From a virus: a DNA stretch of 41,501 bases. A model generated the notes under the pieces. The model worked only from the letters and a program-made list of their open reading frames with translations, did not search any database and was not told the origin of the DNA. Shown here piece by piece: positions 1 through 6,704 of the stretch (position 1 is the stretch's first letter; each line of letters starts with the position of its first letter). The stretch is from positions 1 through 41,501 of IMG/VR virus record IMGVR_UViG_3300045051_000730. The stretch is one strand, 5' to 3'. The position numbers were made by a program, and so were the translations under genes.

Positions 1-240
1 GGCGGCTTACATCGCCTCAAGCAGTGGCGCGGCGGGCGGCAACAACGCCAACCTGATTTTCCGCACGGCGCGGGGCGATGTGCCCACCGAGTTCATGCGG
101 CTCGGCGACGGTATCTCTACGGGCGCCACCGGCGGTGGACTGATGGTCGGCATGACCAGTGCCGGCCTCAACGACCAGAACGCCGGCACGGTCAATGTCA
201 GCTCCGGCTTCTTCATCAACAACACGAATCTCTTCGCCCG
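1..240. repeat. Near-identical copy of the other window end (41223-41462)
   Basis: Bases 1-240 equal 41223-41462 except base 128 (A here, G at 41350; Thr versus Ala). After base 240 the copies differ at 241, 244, 256, 259-261 and then lose similarity. This is the overlap of a circular molecule or of variant genomes, not a precise direct terminal repeat. Confidence 0.85.
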
Positions 241-1585
241 GGCGAACACCTGGACGGCGGCGCAGACGATCAGCACGAATGCGCTCGGCAATCAGCTCGA
301 CATGATCACCTCGGAACCGGGGGCGTCGGGTGGGCCGCGCCTCCGGCTCTTCCGCGACTCCGCGTCGCCGGCGGCGGCCGACACGATGGGAAGCCTTGAC
401 TGGAACGGGCGTGACAGCGGCGCCAATCTGACGATCTACGGCAACCTGTTTCTCACGCTCGACGATCCGACCGACGGTTCTGAGGACGCGACCTATACCT
501 GGAACACGATCGTCGCCGGCACGCTGGCCAATCGCTGGAAGATGGGCGGCGGGTTCTACTACAACGGCGGCACCGATCCCGGCACCGGCAAGATCAACGT
601 CAACGAGCTGCAGATCTCCGGCGTCAGCATCTTCGACCGCGCCAACACCTGGACCGCGGCGCAAGTCATCAACTGTGTGTCCGCCAATCCCGTCCTGACG
701 CTGGTCAATCAAGACCCTGGGAGCACCGGCGCTCGCCTCTTCTTCAATCATGACAGCGCTTCGCCGGCGGCGGCCGAAGACATCATGATTCAGACCTACC
801 AGGGCAACAGCAGCACGGGCACAGCGCGAGTCTATGCCCGCATGCGGGCCACCATCCTCGACCCGACCAACACCTCGGAAGATGCGGCCTATCTTTTTGA
901 AACGGCCGTCGCTGGCGTCATCGCCGGTCGCTTCAGGCTCGGCGACGGGTTCTACTACAACGCCGGCGCGGATCCCGGCACCGGCAACATCAACGCGCAG
1001 ACCGACATCAAGATCGCCGGCGTCAGCCTGTTCGACCGCCAGAACACCTTCACGGTCCTCCAGACCATCAGCACGACCGGCGCCGGCGGGGGCATATTGA
1101 TGCTGACCTCGACCGATCCCGGAGCGAACAGCGCGGCCCGGTTGACCTTCTGGCGCAATAGCCCATCGCCGGCGGCAGCTGACGGGATCTCGGGGATCGA
1201 GTTTAAGGGCAACGACAGCGGTCTCAACGTGACCGACTTCGCCTCGGTCGGGGCCACGATCGACGATCCGACCGACGGCTCGGAGGATGGACGCCTCACC
1301 TTCACCTCGACGATCGGCGGCGGCGGTGGGCTTAGGTGGAACATAGGTGCGGGGTTCTACTACGGCGCCGGCGCCGACATGGGCGGCGGCATGGTCAACG
1401 CGCTCGCCTACTACCGCGCCGGCGTCCAGGTCGTCAGCGCTCGCGTCACCGGCTACGTGGCGATGACCGGCACCGGCAACCGGAACACCGTCTACGACAC
1501 CGCCACCGTGACCCTCGCGCAGCTCGCCGGTCGTGTTATGTCAATGCAGGCGGACCTGACCGCACACGGTCTCATCGGACCATAA
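2..1585 (+). CDS. Tail fibre, C-terminal part (5' end is at 40540-41501 across the circle)
   Basis: Open reading frame already open at the first bases (frame of base 2), so the 5' end is missing here. It is the same frame as the gene starting at 40540, whose last 80 codons nearly repeat residues 1-80 here. Joined across the circle the product would be about 755 residues. It contains three tandem modules of exactly 133 codons starting at 230, 629 and 1028, each opening with an FxRxNTxT-like linker and carrying DSASPAAA-type, DDPTDGSED-type and GGFYYN-type segments. Such Gly/Thr/Asn-rich beta repeats are typical of trimeric tail fibres that contact the host surface. The C-terminus after about 1430 is unique and may be a tip or trimerisation domain. 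Role is inferred from repeats, composition and position before the endolysin. Confidence 0.8.
   Translation, partial: AAYIASSSGAAGGNNANLIFRTARGDVPTEFMRLGDGISTGATGGGLMVGMTSAGLNDQNAGTVNVSSGFFINNTNLFARANTWTAAQTISTNALGNQLDMITSEPGASGGPRLRLFRDSASPAAADTMGSLDWNGRDSGANLTIYGNLFLTLDDPTDGSEDATYTWNTIVAGTLANRWKMGGGFYYNGGTDPGTGKINVNELQISGVSIFDRANTWTAAQVINCVSANPVLTLVNQDPGSTGARLFFNHDSASPAAAEDIMIQTYQGNSSTGTARVYARMRATILDPTNTSEDAAYLFETAVAGVIAGRFRLGDGFYYNAGADPGTGNINAQTDIKIAGVSLFDRQNTFTVLQTISTTGAGGGILMLTSTDPGANSAARLTFWRNSPSPAAADGISGIEFKGNDSGLNVTDFASVGATIDDPTDGSEDGRLTFTSTIGGGGGLRWNIGAGFYYGAGADMGGGMVNALAYYRAGVQVVSARVTGYVAMTGTGNRNTVYDTATVTLAQLAGRVMSMQADLTAHGLIGP
230..1426 (+). repeat. Three tandem 399-bp tail-fibre modules
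   Basis: Module starts at 230, 629 and 1028 are spaced exactly 399 bp (133 codons). Each begins with a Leu/Ile-Phe-Ala/Asp-Arg-x-Asn-Thr linker and contains equivalent Pro-Gly, DSASPAAA-like, acidic DPT-x-x-SED and GFYY-Gly-x-Gly-x-Asp segments. The copies have diverged in sequence but not in length, as expected for a fibre shaft built by duplication. Confidence 0.75.
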
Positions 1586-1595
1586 AGGAGGCACC

Positions 1596-1928
1596 ATGCC
1601 GATCCCGACCACCACCGTTGCGATGGAGCTGCTCGACGACGCCATGAAGCAGCAGCTGATCGCCAACTGCACGGAGCACATGACGGCCGAGGGCGACGCG
1701 GTCGACGCCTACTACCCGAAGCTGAAGGCGCGGCTCGAGGATCCCAACTGGGCCGAAAGCGGCCCCAACGTCACCATCCCCAACAGCCTGGCCGAGAAGG
1801 TCGCCGCACCGCTCAAAGCCGCCGCGGAGAAGAAGCTGCAGGACGATACTAAGGCGGGCGTGGCGGTTCCCAATGCAGGAGCTGTCAAGACCCTCGCTCG
1901 GGTGGAAGCATTGCTGTCGCAGAAGTGA
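1596..1928 (+). CDS. Small protein of unknown function, 110 aa
   Basis: Starts 10 bp after the tail-fibre stop, behind a perfect AAAGGAGG ribosome site at about 1583-1590. The sequence is acidic to neutral and mostly helical in appearance, with no signal peptide, membrane segment or motif I recognise. Between the tail fibre and the endolysin it could be a fibre chaperone, a small tail component or a lysis accessory protein. None of these is shown by the sequence. The strong ribosome site and tight spacing make the gene itself convincing. Confidence 0.7.
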   Translation: MPIPTTTVAMELLDDAMKQQLIANCTEHMTAEGDAVDAYYPKLKARLEDPNWAESGPNVTIPNSLAEKVAAPLKAAAEKKLQDDTKAGVAVPNAGAVKTLARVEALLSQK

Positions 1929-1941
1929 TAGGGAGGAGCGC

Positions 1942-2298
1942 ATGAACGACATGGCGACGCCGGCGATCGTCGGCATCGATTGGGACACCCAGCTGCAGAG
2001 CATCTGGGGCGATGACATTCCGCTGGTCACTGACCGCGGTGCGCCGCTGACGCTCCGCTATGCCGTGGTCGAGGCTCTCGGTGGCGCCTACGCCGGCGAG
2101 GAGCGCGTCTCCGGTGAAGAGCGGACGCTGCGCTGGGAGCTCGCCGAGAAGATCATGCGCTGGCAACCAGGCCAGCAGATCAAGCTGAAGACCGATCAGA
2201 TCGGCACCATCAAGGGCGTCGTGCTCAAGCGCTGGCCGCAGTCGTTCTTGTACACGCAGATCGTTCGCTTGCTCGATCCCGGCGAGGCACCCGAATGA
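1942..2298 (+). CDS. Small protein of unknown function, 118 aa
   Basis: Start at 1942 is chosen because GGGAGGAG lies at 1931-1938. An in-frame upstream start at 1873 would run deep into the preceding gene and has no ribosome site. The protein opens with an IVGIDWDTQL-like stretch and ends in a Pro-Glu tail, with no membrane segment. Its 3' end overlaps the amidase start (ATGA type, 2295-2298), so the two are probably translationally coupled. Small proteins of this kind often sit before phage endolysins, but I do not recognise the family. Confidence 0.7.
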   Translation: MNDMATPAIVGIDWDTQLQSIWGDDIPLVTDRGAPLTLRYAVVEALGGAYAGEERVSGEERTLRWELAEKIMRWQPGQQIKLKTDQIGTIKGVVLKRWPQSFLYTQIVRLLDPGEAPE

Positions 2299-2990
2299 AG
2301 ATCTCACCGAAGACGTTCCAGAGCTCGCTCAAGGCGCAGGCCTTCTACCGCAGCGGTGAGGACGCATCGATCGATGGCCTGTGGGGCCTGGGCACCCAGC
2401 ACGCGAGCGAGGATTGGTTCGACTCGGGCGAGGAGCTCATCCTCGTCGAGGCCACGCCGCCGCCATCGGGCGATGATCCGCTGCCGCCGGACTGGTTGCC
2501 CGACTGCAGCATGAAGCGGATCCATATCCACTGGACGGCGGGCAGCTACACGCCGAGCGAGGACGACCTCGAGCACTATCATTTCATCGTCGGCGGCGAC
2601 GGTAAGATCCAGCGCGGCAAGCACTCGATCGCCGACAACGTCTCGACCTCCGACGGCGACTACGCCGCCCACACTAAGGACGCCAACACCGGCGCGATCG
2701 GCGTCTCGGCGGCGTGCATGGCCGGGGCGATTCAGAGCCCCTTCAACGCCGGGAAATATCCACTCAAGCCGGAGCAGTGGTCGCTGCTCGCCGACATCGC
2801 GGCGCAGCTCTGCCGCAAGTACAAGATCGGGGTGACGTCGAAGACGGTCCTGCAGCACGGCGAGGTTCAGCAGCAGCTCGGCATCAGCCAGAGCGGAAAA
2901 TGGGACATCACGGCGCTGCCGTGGGATCCGAATCTCGATGCTGGTGAGGTTTGCGATCAGTTCAGAGGCATGGTCATCGACCGGCTCTGA
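2295..2990 (+). CDS. N-acetylmuramoyl-L-alanine amidase (Ami_2/PGRP type endolysin)
   Basis: Predicted zinc amidase of 231 residues that cleaves the lactyl-amide bond between N-acetylmuramic acid and the stem peptide in peptidoglycan. Residues 1-50 resemble a small peptidoglycan-binding module (SxxxFQ...DGLWGLGT). A linker precedes the catalytic domain from about residue 75, with HIHWTAG giving the first metal His, a YHFIVG strand, the LQHGEV His near residue 195 and a GKWDIT segment that carries the usual third ligand/catalytic position. There is no signal peptide, so export needs a holin, and none is adjacent. It is the last gene of the late operon and converges on the leftward operon. Confidence 0.85.
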   Translation: MKISPKTFQSSLKAQAFYRSGEDASIDGLWGLGTQHASEDWFDSGEELILVEATPPPSGDDPLPPDWLPDCSMKRIHIHWTAGSYTPSEDDLEHYHFIVGGDGKIQRGKHSIADNVSTSDGDYAAHTKDANTGAIGVSAACMAGAIQSPFNAGKYPLKPEQWSLLADIAAQLCRKYKIGVTSKTVLQHGEVQQQLGISQSGKWDITALPWDPNLDAGEVCDQFRGMVIDRL

Positions 2991-2996
2991 AGAACT

Positions 2997-3073
2997 GCCG
3001 GGAGGAGATAGAGCGGCGGCTACAGTCTCCTCCCGGCTACGCACTGCCAGACGGGGGGCACCGGTCCTGGCAG
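2997..3073. terminator. Two inverted repeats at a convergent gene junction
   Basis: A perfect 12-bp inverted repeat (GCCGGGAGGAGA at 2997-3008, complement at 3026-3037, 17-nt loop) is followed by a 7-bp one (CTGCCAG at 3044-3050, CTGGCAG at 3067-3073). They lie between the endolysin and the convergent leftward operon, which suggests bidirectional termination. No T-run follows either stem, so Rho-independent action is not certain. Confidence 0.55.
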
Positions 3074-3126
3074 CGACGCACTATAACCTAATCCTATGCA
3101 GCCAGGTTCCCTTTCTTGTGGAAAAA

Positions 3127-3345
3127 TTAGAACGGCGCCGAGAGCCGCTCGATGACGGCGGCGACCGTGCGGTTGACCTGCTCGAGCAGGGCCTGGGCGG
3201 CGCCGAAATCGGCATTGACCATGGCCAGCTTACGGCTCAGCTCTTCGTTGTCCGATCGTAGCCGAGCGACTTCCGCCCGCGCCTCCGCGAGCTCCGTACC
3301 GATCGAGCGGCGTTGACGTTTACCCTCTTGTGTCTCGGCGTCCAT
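3127..3345 (-). CDS. Small coiled-coil protein, 72 aa
   Basis: Last gene of the leftward operon. The start at 3345 has a GGGGGAG ribosome site about seven bases upstream, whereas a longer in-frame version starting at 3489 would be Arg-rich antisense-like sequence. Residues 10-60 form a charged heptad-like helix (ELAEARAEVARLRSDNEELS), a probable coiled coil, followed by a second helix. The gene overlaps the 3' end of the preceding zinc-motif gene by 109 bp in another frame. Function unknown; dimerisation is likely from the coiled coil. Confidence 0.65.
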   Translation of the reverse strand: MDAETQEGKRQRRSIGTELAEARAEVARLRSDNEELSRKLAMVNADFGAAQALLEQVNRTVAAVIERLSAPF

Positions 3346-3590
3346 ACTGGGTTCTCCCCCTTGGTTGGCAGTGGGACGAAATTCTGATCGAGCAGCTCCT
3401 CGATGCAGCGAGCGCAGATCCTCCGCGTGTCGTTGCGGAGGCAGATGGCGCGGTAGGCGAGGTCGCCGGCCACGATGGTCCGCTCGCACCAGATGCAGCG
3501 GCGCGGGCGGGCGATGCGGCCAGGGCCCCAGAGGTGGCGTCCGAATCGGAACAAGCCTTCCTCGAAGAACTGGATGATGTAGGTCGGCAT
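3237..3590 (-). CDS. Zinc-ribbon-like small protein, 117 aa
   Basis: Starts at 3590 with an ATGA overlap with the upstream gene. The N-terminus (MPTYIIQFFEEG) is followed by CxxC (CIWC) near residue 32, further Cys near 49 and a second CxxC (CARC) near 60, an arrangement able to hold one zinc. The C-terminal third is Arg-rich and could contact nucleic acid. The last 109 bp are shared out of frame with the coiled-coil gene, so the true 3' end may be less constrained. Specific function unknown. Confidence 0.55.
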   Translation of the reverse strand: MPTYIIQFFEEGLFRFGRHLWGPGRIARPRRCIWCERTIVAGDLAYRAICLRNDTRRICARCIEELLDQNFVPLPTKGENPVWTPRHKRVNVNAARSVRSSRRRGRKSLGYDRTTKS

Positions 3591-3868
3591 CACGACAGCA
3601 TCCGGCCGGCGCCCTCGTCGGCGGATTGCTGGGCGTAGTGGTCCCACGCCTTGTCGACGTGGGTCTTCATGTGCTCTCCGGCTTGCTCTGCGAGGGACTG
3701 GGCGTCGGCCTTGGTCATGGCCATGCGCGCGATGGCGTTGACCAGGACCATGAGGGCGGCATTGAGCATCGGCTCGGCCGGCGCGCCATCGGGGATGGCA
3801 TCCCAGAGAATCCGGTAGAGCCGGTGATACTCGGGCGAGGCCTGGCCCTTCTCGGAGAGGTCCATCAT
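3590..3868 (-). CDS. Helical protein of unknown function, 92 aa
   Basis: The double ATG at 3868/3865 follows the AAGGAG contained in the end of the preceding ParB-like gene (Lys-Glu-stop, AAGGAGTGA). The stop overlaps the next start (ATGA). The protein is predicted to be largely helical, with an Ala/Met-rich middle (LNAALMVLVNAIARMAM) that is amphipathic rather than clearly membrane-spanning. No known motif. Early leftward operon member, so a role in DNA metabolism or host takeover is possible but unproven. Confidence 0.65.
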   Translation of the reverse strand: MMDLSEKGQASPEYHRLYRILWDAIPDGAPAEPMLNAALMVLVNAIARMAMTKADAQSLAEQAGEHMKTHVDKAWDHYAQQSADEGAGRMLS

Positions 3869-4792
3869 TCACTCCTTGCTGGGCTTGACCGCCACCGGCA
3901 GGACGTTCGGGTAGGGTTCGCTGTTGACCGAGTATTTCTTGAGGCGCGCCTTGGTCACCAGCTTCTTGTCGCGGTAGCCGAGCCAGGTGAGCACGATCAG
4001 GGCGTTGGTGTAGTGCTCGTGCAGGCGGCCCTGATGAGCAGCCTTCTCCTCGGCGATGAAGCTGATCAGCGCCCCGACACCCTTGTGCTGCCGCTTGCCG
4101 ATGTCGTTGACGAACGCCTTGGTGGCCTGCGGGTTGATCTCGTCCAGCCAGTAGAGGTGCGCGGCCAGGGCGCCGGGTGGCAATGTGCGACCGGCCTTGG
4201 CCGCGACGGCGATCGCCCAATTCAGCCGATCCGCATCGATCTTCTTGTTGTAGTAGTCGGCGATCTGCGGGTTCGTGAACGACGCGCCTCGATCGCCCTG
4301 TTCGTTGAGGCCGATCATGATCCAGCGGACGGCTTGGGCGGCGATCTTGCTGTTGGCCACGGTCATGCATTCGAGCGTGTCCGGGTTGCTCCGCCCGCTG
4401 CCGGTGTCGGTGTAGAGGAAGGCATCCTCCTCGACGCCGAAGACCGCCAGCGTCACCATTGTCTTGCCGCTCAGCACGCAAGCGGTCAGGCGGTTCTGGC
4501 CATCGATCAGCCGGCCGCCGCCCTTCCCGAATTTGATGGTGTCGCCGGTCAGCAGCCACTTGCCCGCGTCGAGATCGGCGGCGAACAGTTTGATCTTGGC
4601 CCGCCGGCGTTTGCGGTTGAGCGTGTTCATTTCGGTGAGGATCTTGTCGGCGAGATCTGGCGTGATCTCGATGATATGAGCCTCGAGGGTCTTGGCCTGG
4701 CAGAGGGCCTCGAGCTGCCCCCACTGATGGTCAAGCGGTGCGGATGCATCGATGACTGGCGGGGGATTTCCGACGACGTGGATCTTAGGCAT
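3869..4792 (-). CDS. ParB/sulfiredoxin-fold domain protein, 307 aa
   Basis: The N-terminal half carries the hallmark of phage ParB-N-like proteins: a GKWLLTGDTIKF strand followed by GGRLIDGQNRLTAC, close to the DGQHR signature, then TDTGSGRSNPDTL. This fold binds nucleotides (CTP in true ParB) or acts as a nuclease in some relatives. The C-terminal half is helical, and I see no clear ParB-type helix-turn-helix that would read a parS site. The start at 4792 has AAGGAG supplied by the end of the upstream gene. The genome holds a parS-like palindrome at 36460, but no direct link to this protein can be shown. Confidence 0.65.
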   Translation of the reverse strand: MPKIHVVGNPPPVIDASAPLDHQWGQLEALCQAKTLEAHIIEITPDLADKILTEMNTLNRKRRRAKIKLFAADLDAGKWLLTGDTIKFGKGGGRLIDGQNRLTACVLSGKTMVTLAVFGVEEDAFLYTDTGSGRSNPDTLECMTVANSKIAAQAVRWIMIGLNEQGDRGASFTNPQIADYYNKKIDADRLNWAIAVAAKAGRTLPPGALAAHLYWLDEINPQATKAFVNDIGKRQHKGVGALISFIAEEKAAHQGRLHEHYTNALIVLTWLGYRDKKLVTKARLKKYSVNSEPYPNVLPVAVKPSKE

Positions 4793-4795
4793 TGG

Positions 4796-5203
4796 TCACT
4801 CCTTGTACGGACACGGAACTCGGTTGCGAGATCCTCGGCGGAGCACCGTGTCGTCGCTCGGCCGAAAGGATGCGTAGTGGCGTTTGCACCAGCGATCTTT
4901 CGCGCTGGTGGTCTCCTCAGGGCCCGTGGCGGGGACGGTGCCGAGGCCGGAGGAATCGACCTTGACCCTGAGGCCTGGCTCGTCGAGCACGATGCAGTGC
5001 GCTTCGACGCGCTGCTCGACTAACTGACGCAGATCAAAATCATCGGTGGCGGCCTCGACCACCTGGCCGACCTGGATCCCGAGCTTGCGGCATTGCTCGA
5101 GGTCGGCGGCATGGACCGCGGTGCAGAGGAGCATGGCGACGATGAAGGCGGCGACGACGGCGAGCACCGCGCCGTCGAAGAAGCCGCGGGCGTACTCGCT
5201 CAT
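4796..5203 (-). CDS. Secreted Cys-containing protein, 135 aa
   Basis: Residues 9-31 are a hydrophobic stretch ending in TAVHA-A, a good Sec signal peptide with cleavage after Ala32 or so. Alternatively it is an N-terminal anchor. The mature part has several Cys residues, consistent with disulfides in the periplasm. It lies between a ParB-fold gene and small early genes, which is unusual for a recombination operon. It could be an envelope-acting exclusion or lysis-control protein. Its start overlaps the preceding gene's stop (5200-5203), and it ends Lys-Glu-stop, which provides the ribosome site of the next gene. Function unknown. Confidence 0.65.
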   Translation of the reverse strand: MSEYARGFFDGAVLAVVAAFIVAMLLCTAVHAADLEQCRKLGIQVGQVVEAATDDFDLRQLVEQRVEAHCIVLDEPGLRVKVDSSGLGTVPATGPEETTSAKDRWCKRHYASFRPSDDTVLRRGSRNRVPCPYKE

Positions 5204-5385
5204 ATGAGCCGCCCCTCCTCGACCTTCTTGCGGTAGTCGTCGGCGATCGCCTTCATGCCCTCGATTTCGTAGTTCATCTGGGCCTGGCTCATTTTGCCCT
5301 TGGTGACCTGGCCCGAGTAGACCCACTCGCGCTTCTTGATCTCGCGCAGGCAGATCTGCAGTTTCTGTTCGTCGCTGAAGATCAT
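5200..5385 (-). CDS. Small charged protein, 61 aa
   Basis: Starts at 5385 behind GGAG in the end of the upstream zinc-motif gene and overlaps the next start by ATGA. The sequence is highly charged and helical (LREIKKREWVYSG, KAIADDYRKKVEEG). No Cys, membrane segment or known motif. Short early phage proteins of this kind often bind host proteins, but nothing here identifies a partner. Confidence 0.65.
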   Translation of the reverse strand: MIFSDEQKLQICLREIKKREWVYSGQVTKGKMSQAQMNYEIEGMKAIADDYRKKVEEGRLI

Positions 5386-5388
5386 CGG

Positions 5389-5604
5389 TTACTCCATCCA
5401 GCTGATGCAGTTGGGGGTGTCGCAGGCGGCGCGGACGTGCTTGTTGCGGTGCTTGGCGACCGACCAGGTCAACACGCCCTTGTCGCAGATCGGGCAGCGC
5501 ATCTGCCCGTGCGTGGCGCCGGTGTCGTAGTGCCGCTTGACGATGATCGGGCGCACCTTGCCGATGCGCTCGATCTGCAGGCGGAGGGCGTCGAGGCCGG
5601 CCAT
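5389..5604 (-). CDS. Zinc-ribbon-like protein, 71 aa
   Basis: Contains MRCPICDKG near residue 35 and a later C-D-T-P-N-C pair near residue 62, giving a CxxC...CxxxxC arrangement that could bind one zinc, with basic residues between. Its start at 5604 overlaps the recT stop. A nucleic-acid or protein adaptor role is plausible. Position directly after recT suggests involvement in recombination or single-strand handling, but this is inference only. Confidence 0.65.
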   Translation of the reverse strand: MAGLDALRLQIERIGKVRPIIVKRHYDTGATHGQMRCPICDKGVLTWSVAKHRNKHVRAACDTPNCISWME

Positions 5605-6704
5605 CAGAACTCCAGAGCCTTCTTGAACAGCTGATCGACGTCGGCCGGCGAGGTCTTGGCGAGCACGCGGTCGAGATGAGCGCGGTGGAGCAGCTTGACC
5701 ACCTGGTCGGCGCGGGTGCCCTCCGCCGGGGCGTTGTCGGCCCGCCAGGCGGCGATGCCCTTCTCGACGCCACGGGAGGTCATGGCGCCCTCGAGGGCCT
5801 TGTGCAGGCGCTGCAGGGCCGTGCGCTGCTTGCCGTCGATCGCCGTCGGCGCGATGACCTCGGCCTCAGTGGGCGCCTTCTCTTCGACGATGGGCGCCGC
5901 CGAGGCGTCGGGAGTGGAACCCGCGCTTTGCGAAGAGAGCGGCTCCTTAGCCTCGGCGGCTACCGGCGGCGCGGAGGGTGCTGTCTCCTTGCCGTCGGGT
6001 TCGATGTCGGTGGTTTCGTCGTCGGCCTTGGCGACGAGGGCGTTCAGTTTCGCGTCGATGGTGTCGGCGCTGACGACGCGCTCGAGTCGGGACTGCGGCG
6101 CCGGCTCGGTCGCCTCGGCGAGCTCCTCCGGGGTGTAGACGCCGAGGAGCACGTCGGGGAAGTGCCGCCGGCACATGGCGCGGGCCGAGTAGTAGAACAG
6201 CTGCTGATCGGGATCCGCGACCCACAGCGGCGAATTCTTGACCTTGATGCGGCCGATCGGCGGCGAGGTGTAGTCGACAACCTGGCCATCGAGCAGCTCG
6301 GCGGTGACGGTGCAGGTACGGTTCGCGTCCTCGCCGGCGTAGGTGACCTTGAAGCGGCCCTTGATCGGGGCGCGCTGCAGGATGATCGCCTGGACGAGCT
6401 GCGACTCGTAGGCCATGCGCCCGTTGACCTCGTAGCTCTTCTGGGCGACGGCGAAGGGGCTCATCCGCCAGCCGACCGACTGGATGATGATCGCCAGGCA
6501 GACGCCCGACTGGCCGCGGCAATGGGGCGGCACGGCGACGCCGGCGACGGCCATCATCTTGGCGAATTCCATGACCTCGTTGGCGTTCCTAAATCCGATG
6601 CCGCCGGCATCGTTGGAGACGATGAGCTCCTTGGCGACGTTGACGTCGACCTTGCCCTTCTCGGGGCCGATGGAGGTCTGCAGTTCGGTGTTCTGGTCGT
6701 TCAT
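5604..6704 (-). CDS. recT: RecT-family single-strand annealing protein
   Basis: 366 residues. The first 200 match the RecT fold: a helix EVMEFAKMMAVAG, then AIIIQSVGWRMSPFAVAQKS followed by YEVNGRMAYESQLVQA, and the characteristic PDQQLFYYSARAMCRRHFPD / GVYTPEEL end of the domain. RecT proteins anneal complementary single strands made by a partner 5'-3' exonuclease. That partner is encoded immediately upstream with an ATGA overlap. The C-terminal 160 residues are a low-complexity acidic Ala/Glu/Pro linker and a helical tail, perhaps for binding host SSB or the small downstream protein. Together they would drive concatemer formation and phage mosaicism. Confidence 0.85.
   Translation of the reverse strand: MNDQNTELQTSIGPEKGKVDVNVAKELIVSNDAGGIGFRNANEVMEFAKMMAVAGVAVPPHCRGQSGVCLAIIIQSVGWRMSPFAVAQKSYEVNGRMAYESQLVQAIILQRAPIKGRFKVTYAGEDANRTCTVTAELLDGQVVDYTSPPIGRIKVKNSPLWVADPDQQLFYYSARAMCRRHFPDVLLGVYTPEELAEATEPAPQSRLERVVSADTIDAKLNALVAKADDETTDIEPDGKETAPSAPPVAAEAKEPLSSQSAGSTPDASAAPIVEEKAPTEAEVIAPTAIDGKQRTALQRLHKALEGAMTSRGVEKGIAAWRADNAPAEGTRADQVVKLLHRAHLDRVLAKTSPADVDQLFKKALEF

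Noticed and set aside
1-240. Direct terminal repeat of a linear genome
   Set aside because: Copies carry a substitution and diverge inside a coding module; an exact-repeat packaging end would be identical and normally not interrupt a fibre gene at a domain linker.
3237-4724. 495-codon minus frame covering the ParB-like gene
   Set aside because: Only the last 117 codons form a plausible protein; the rest is an Arg/Gly/Gln-rich alternate frame of the ParB-like gene.
3626-5023. 465-codon plus-strand open frame
   Set aside because: Antisense of four overlapped minus genes with good ribosome sites.
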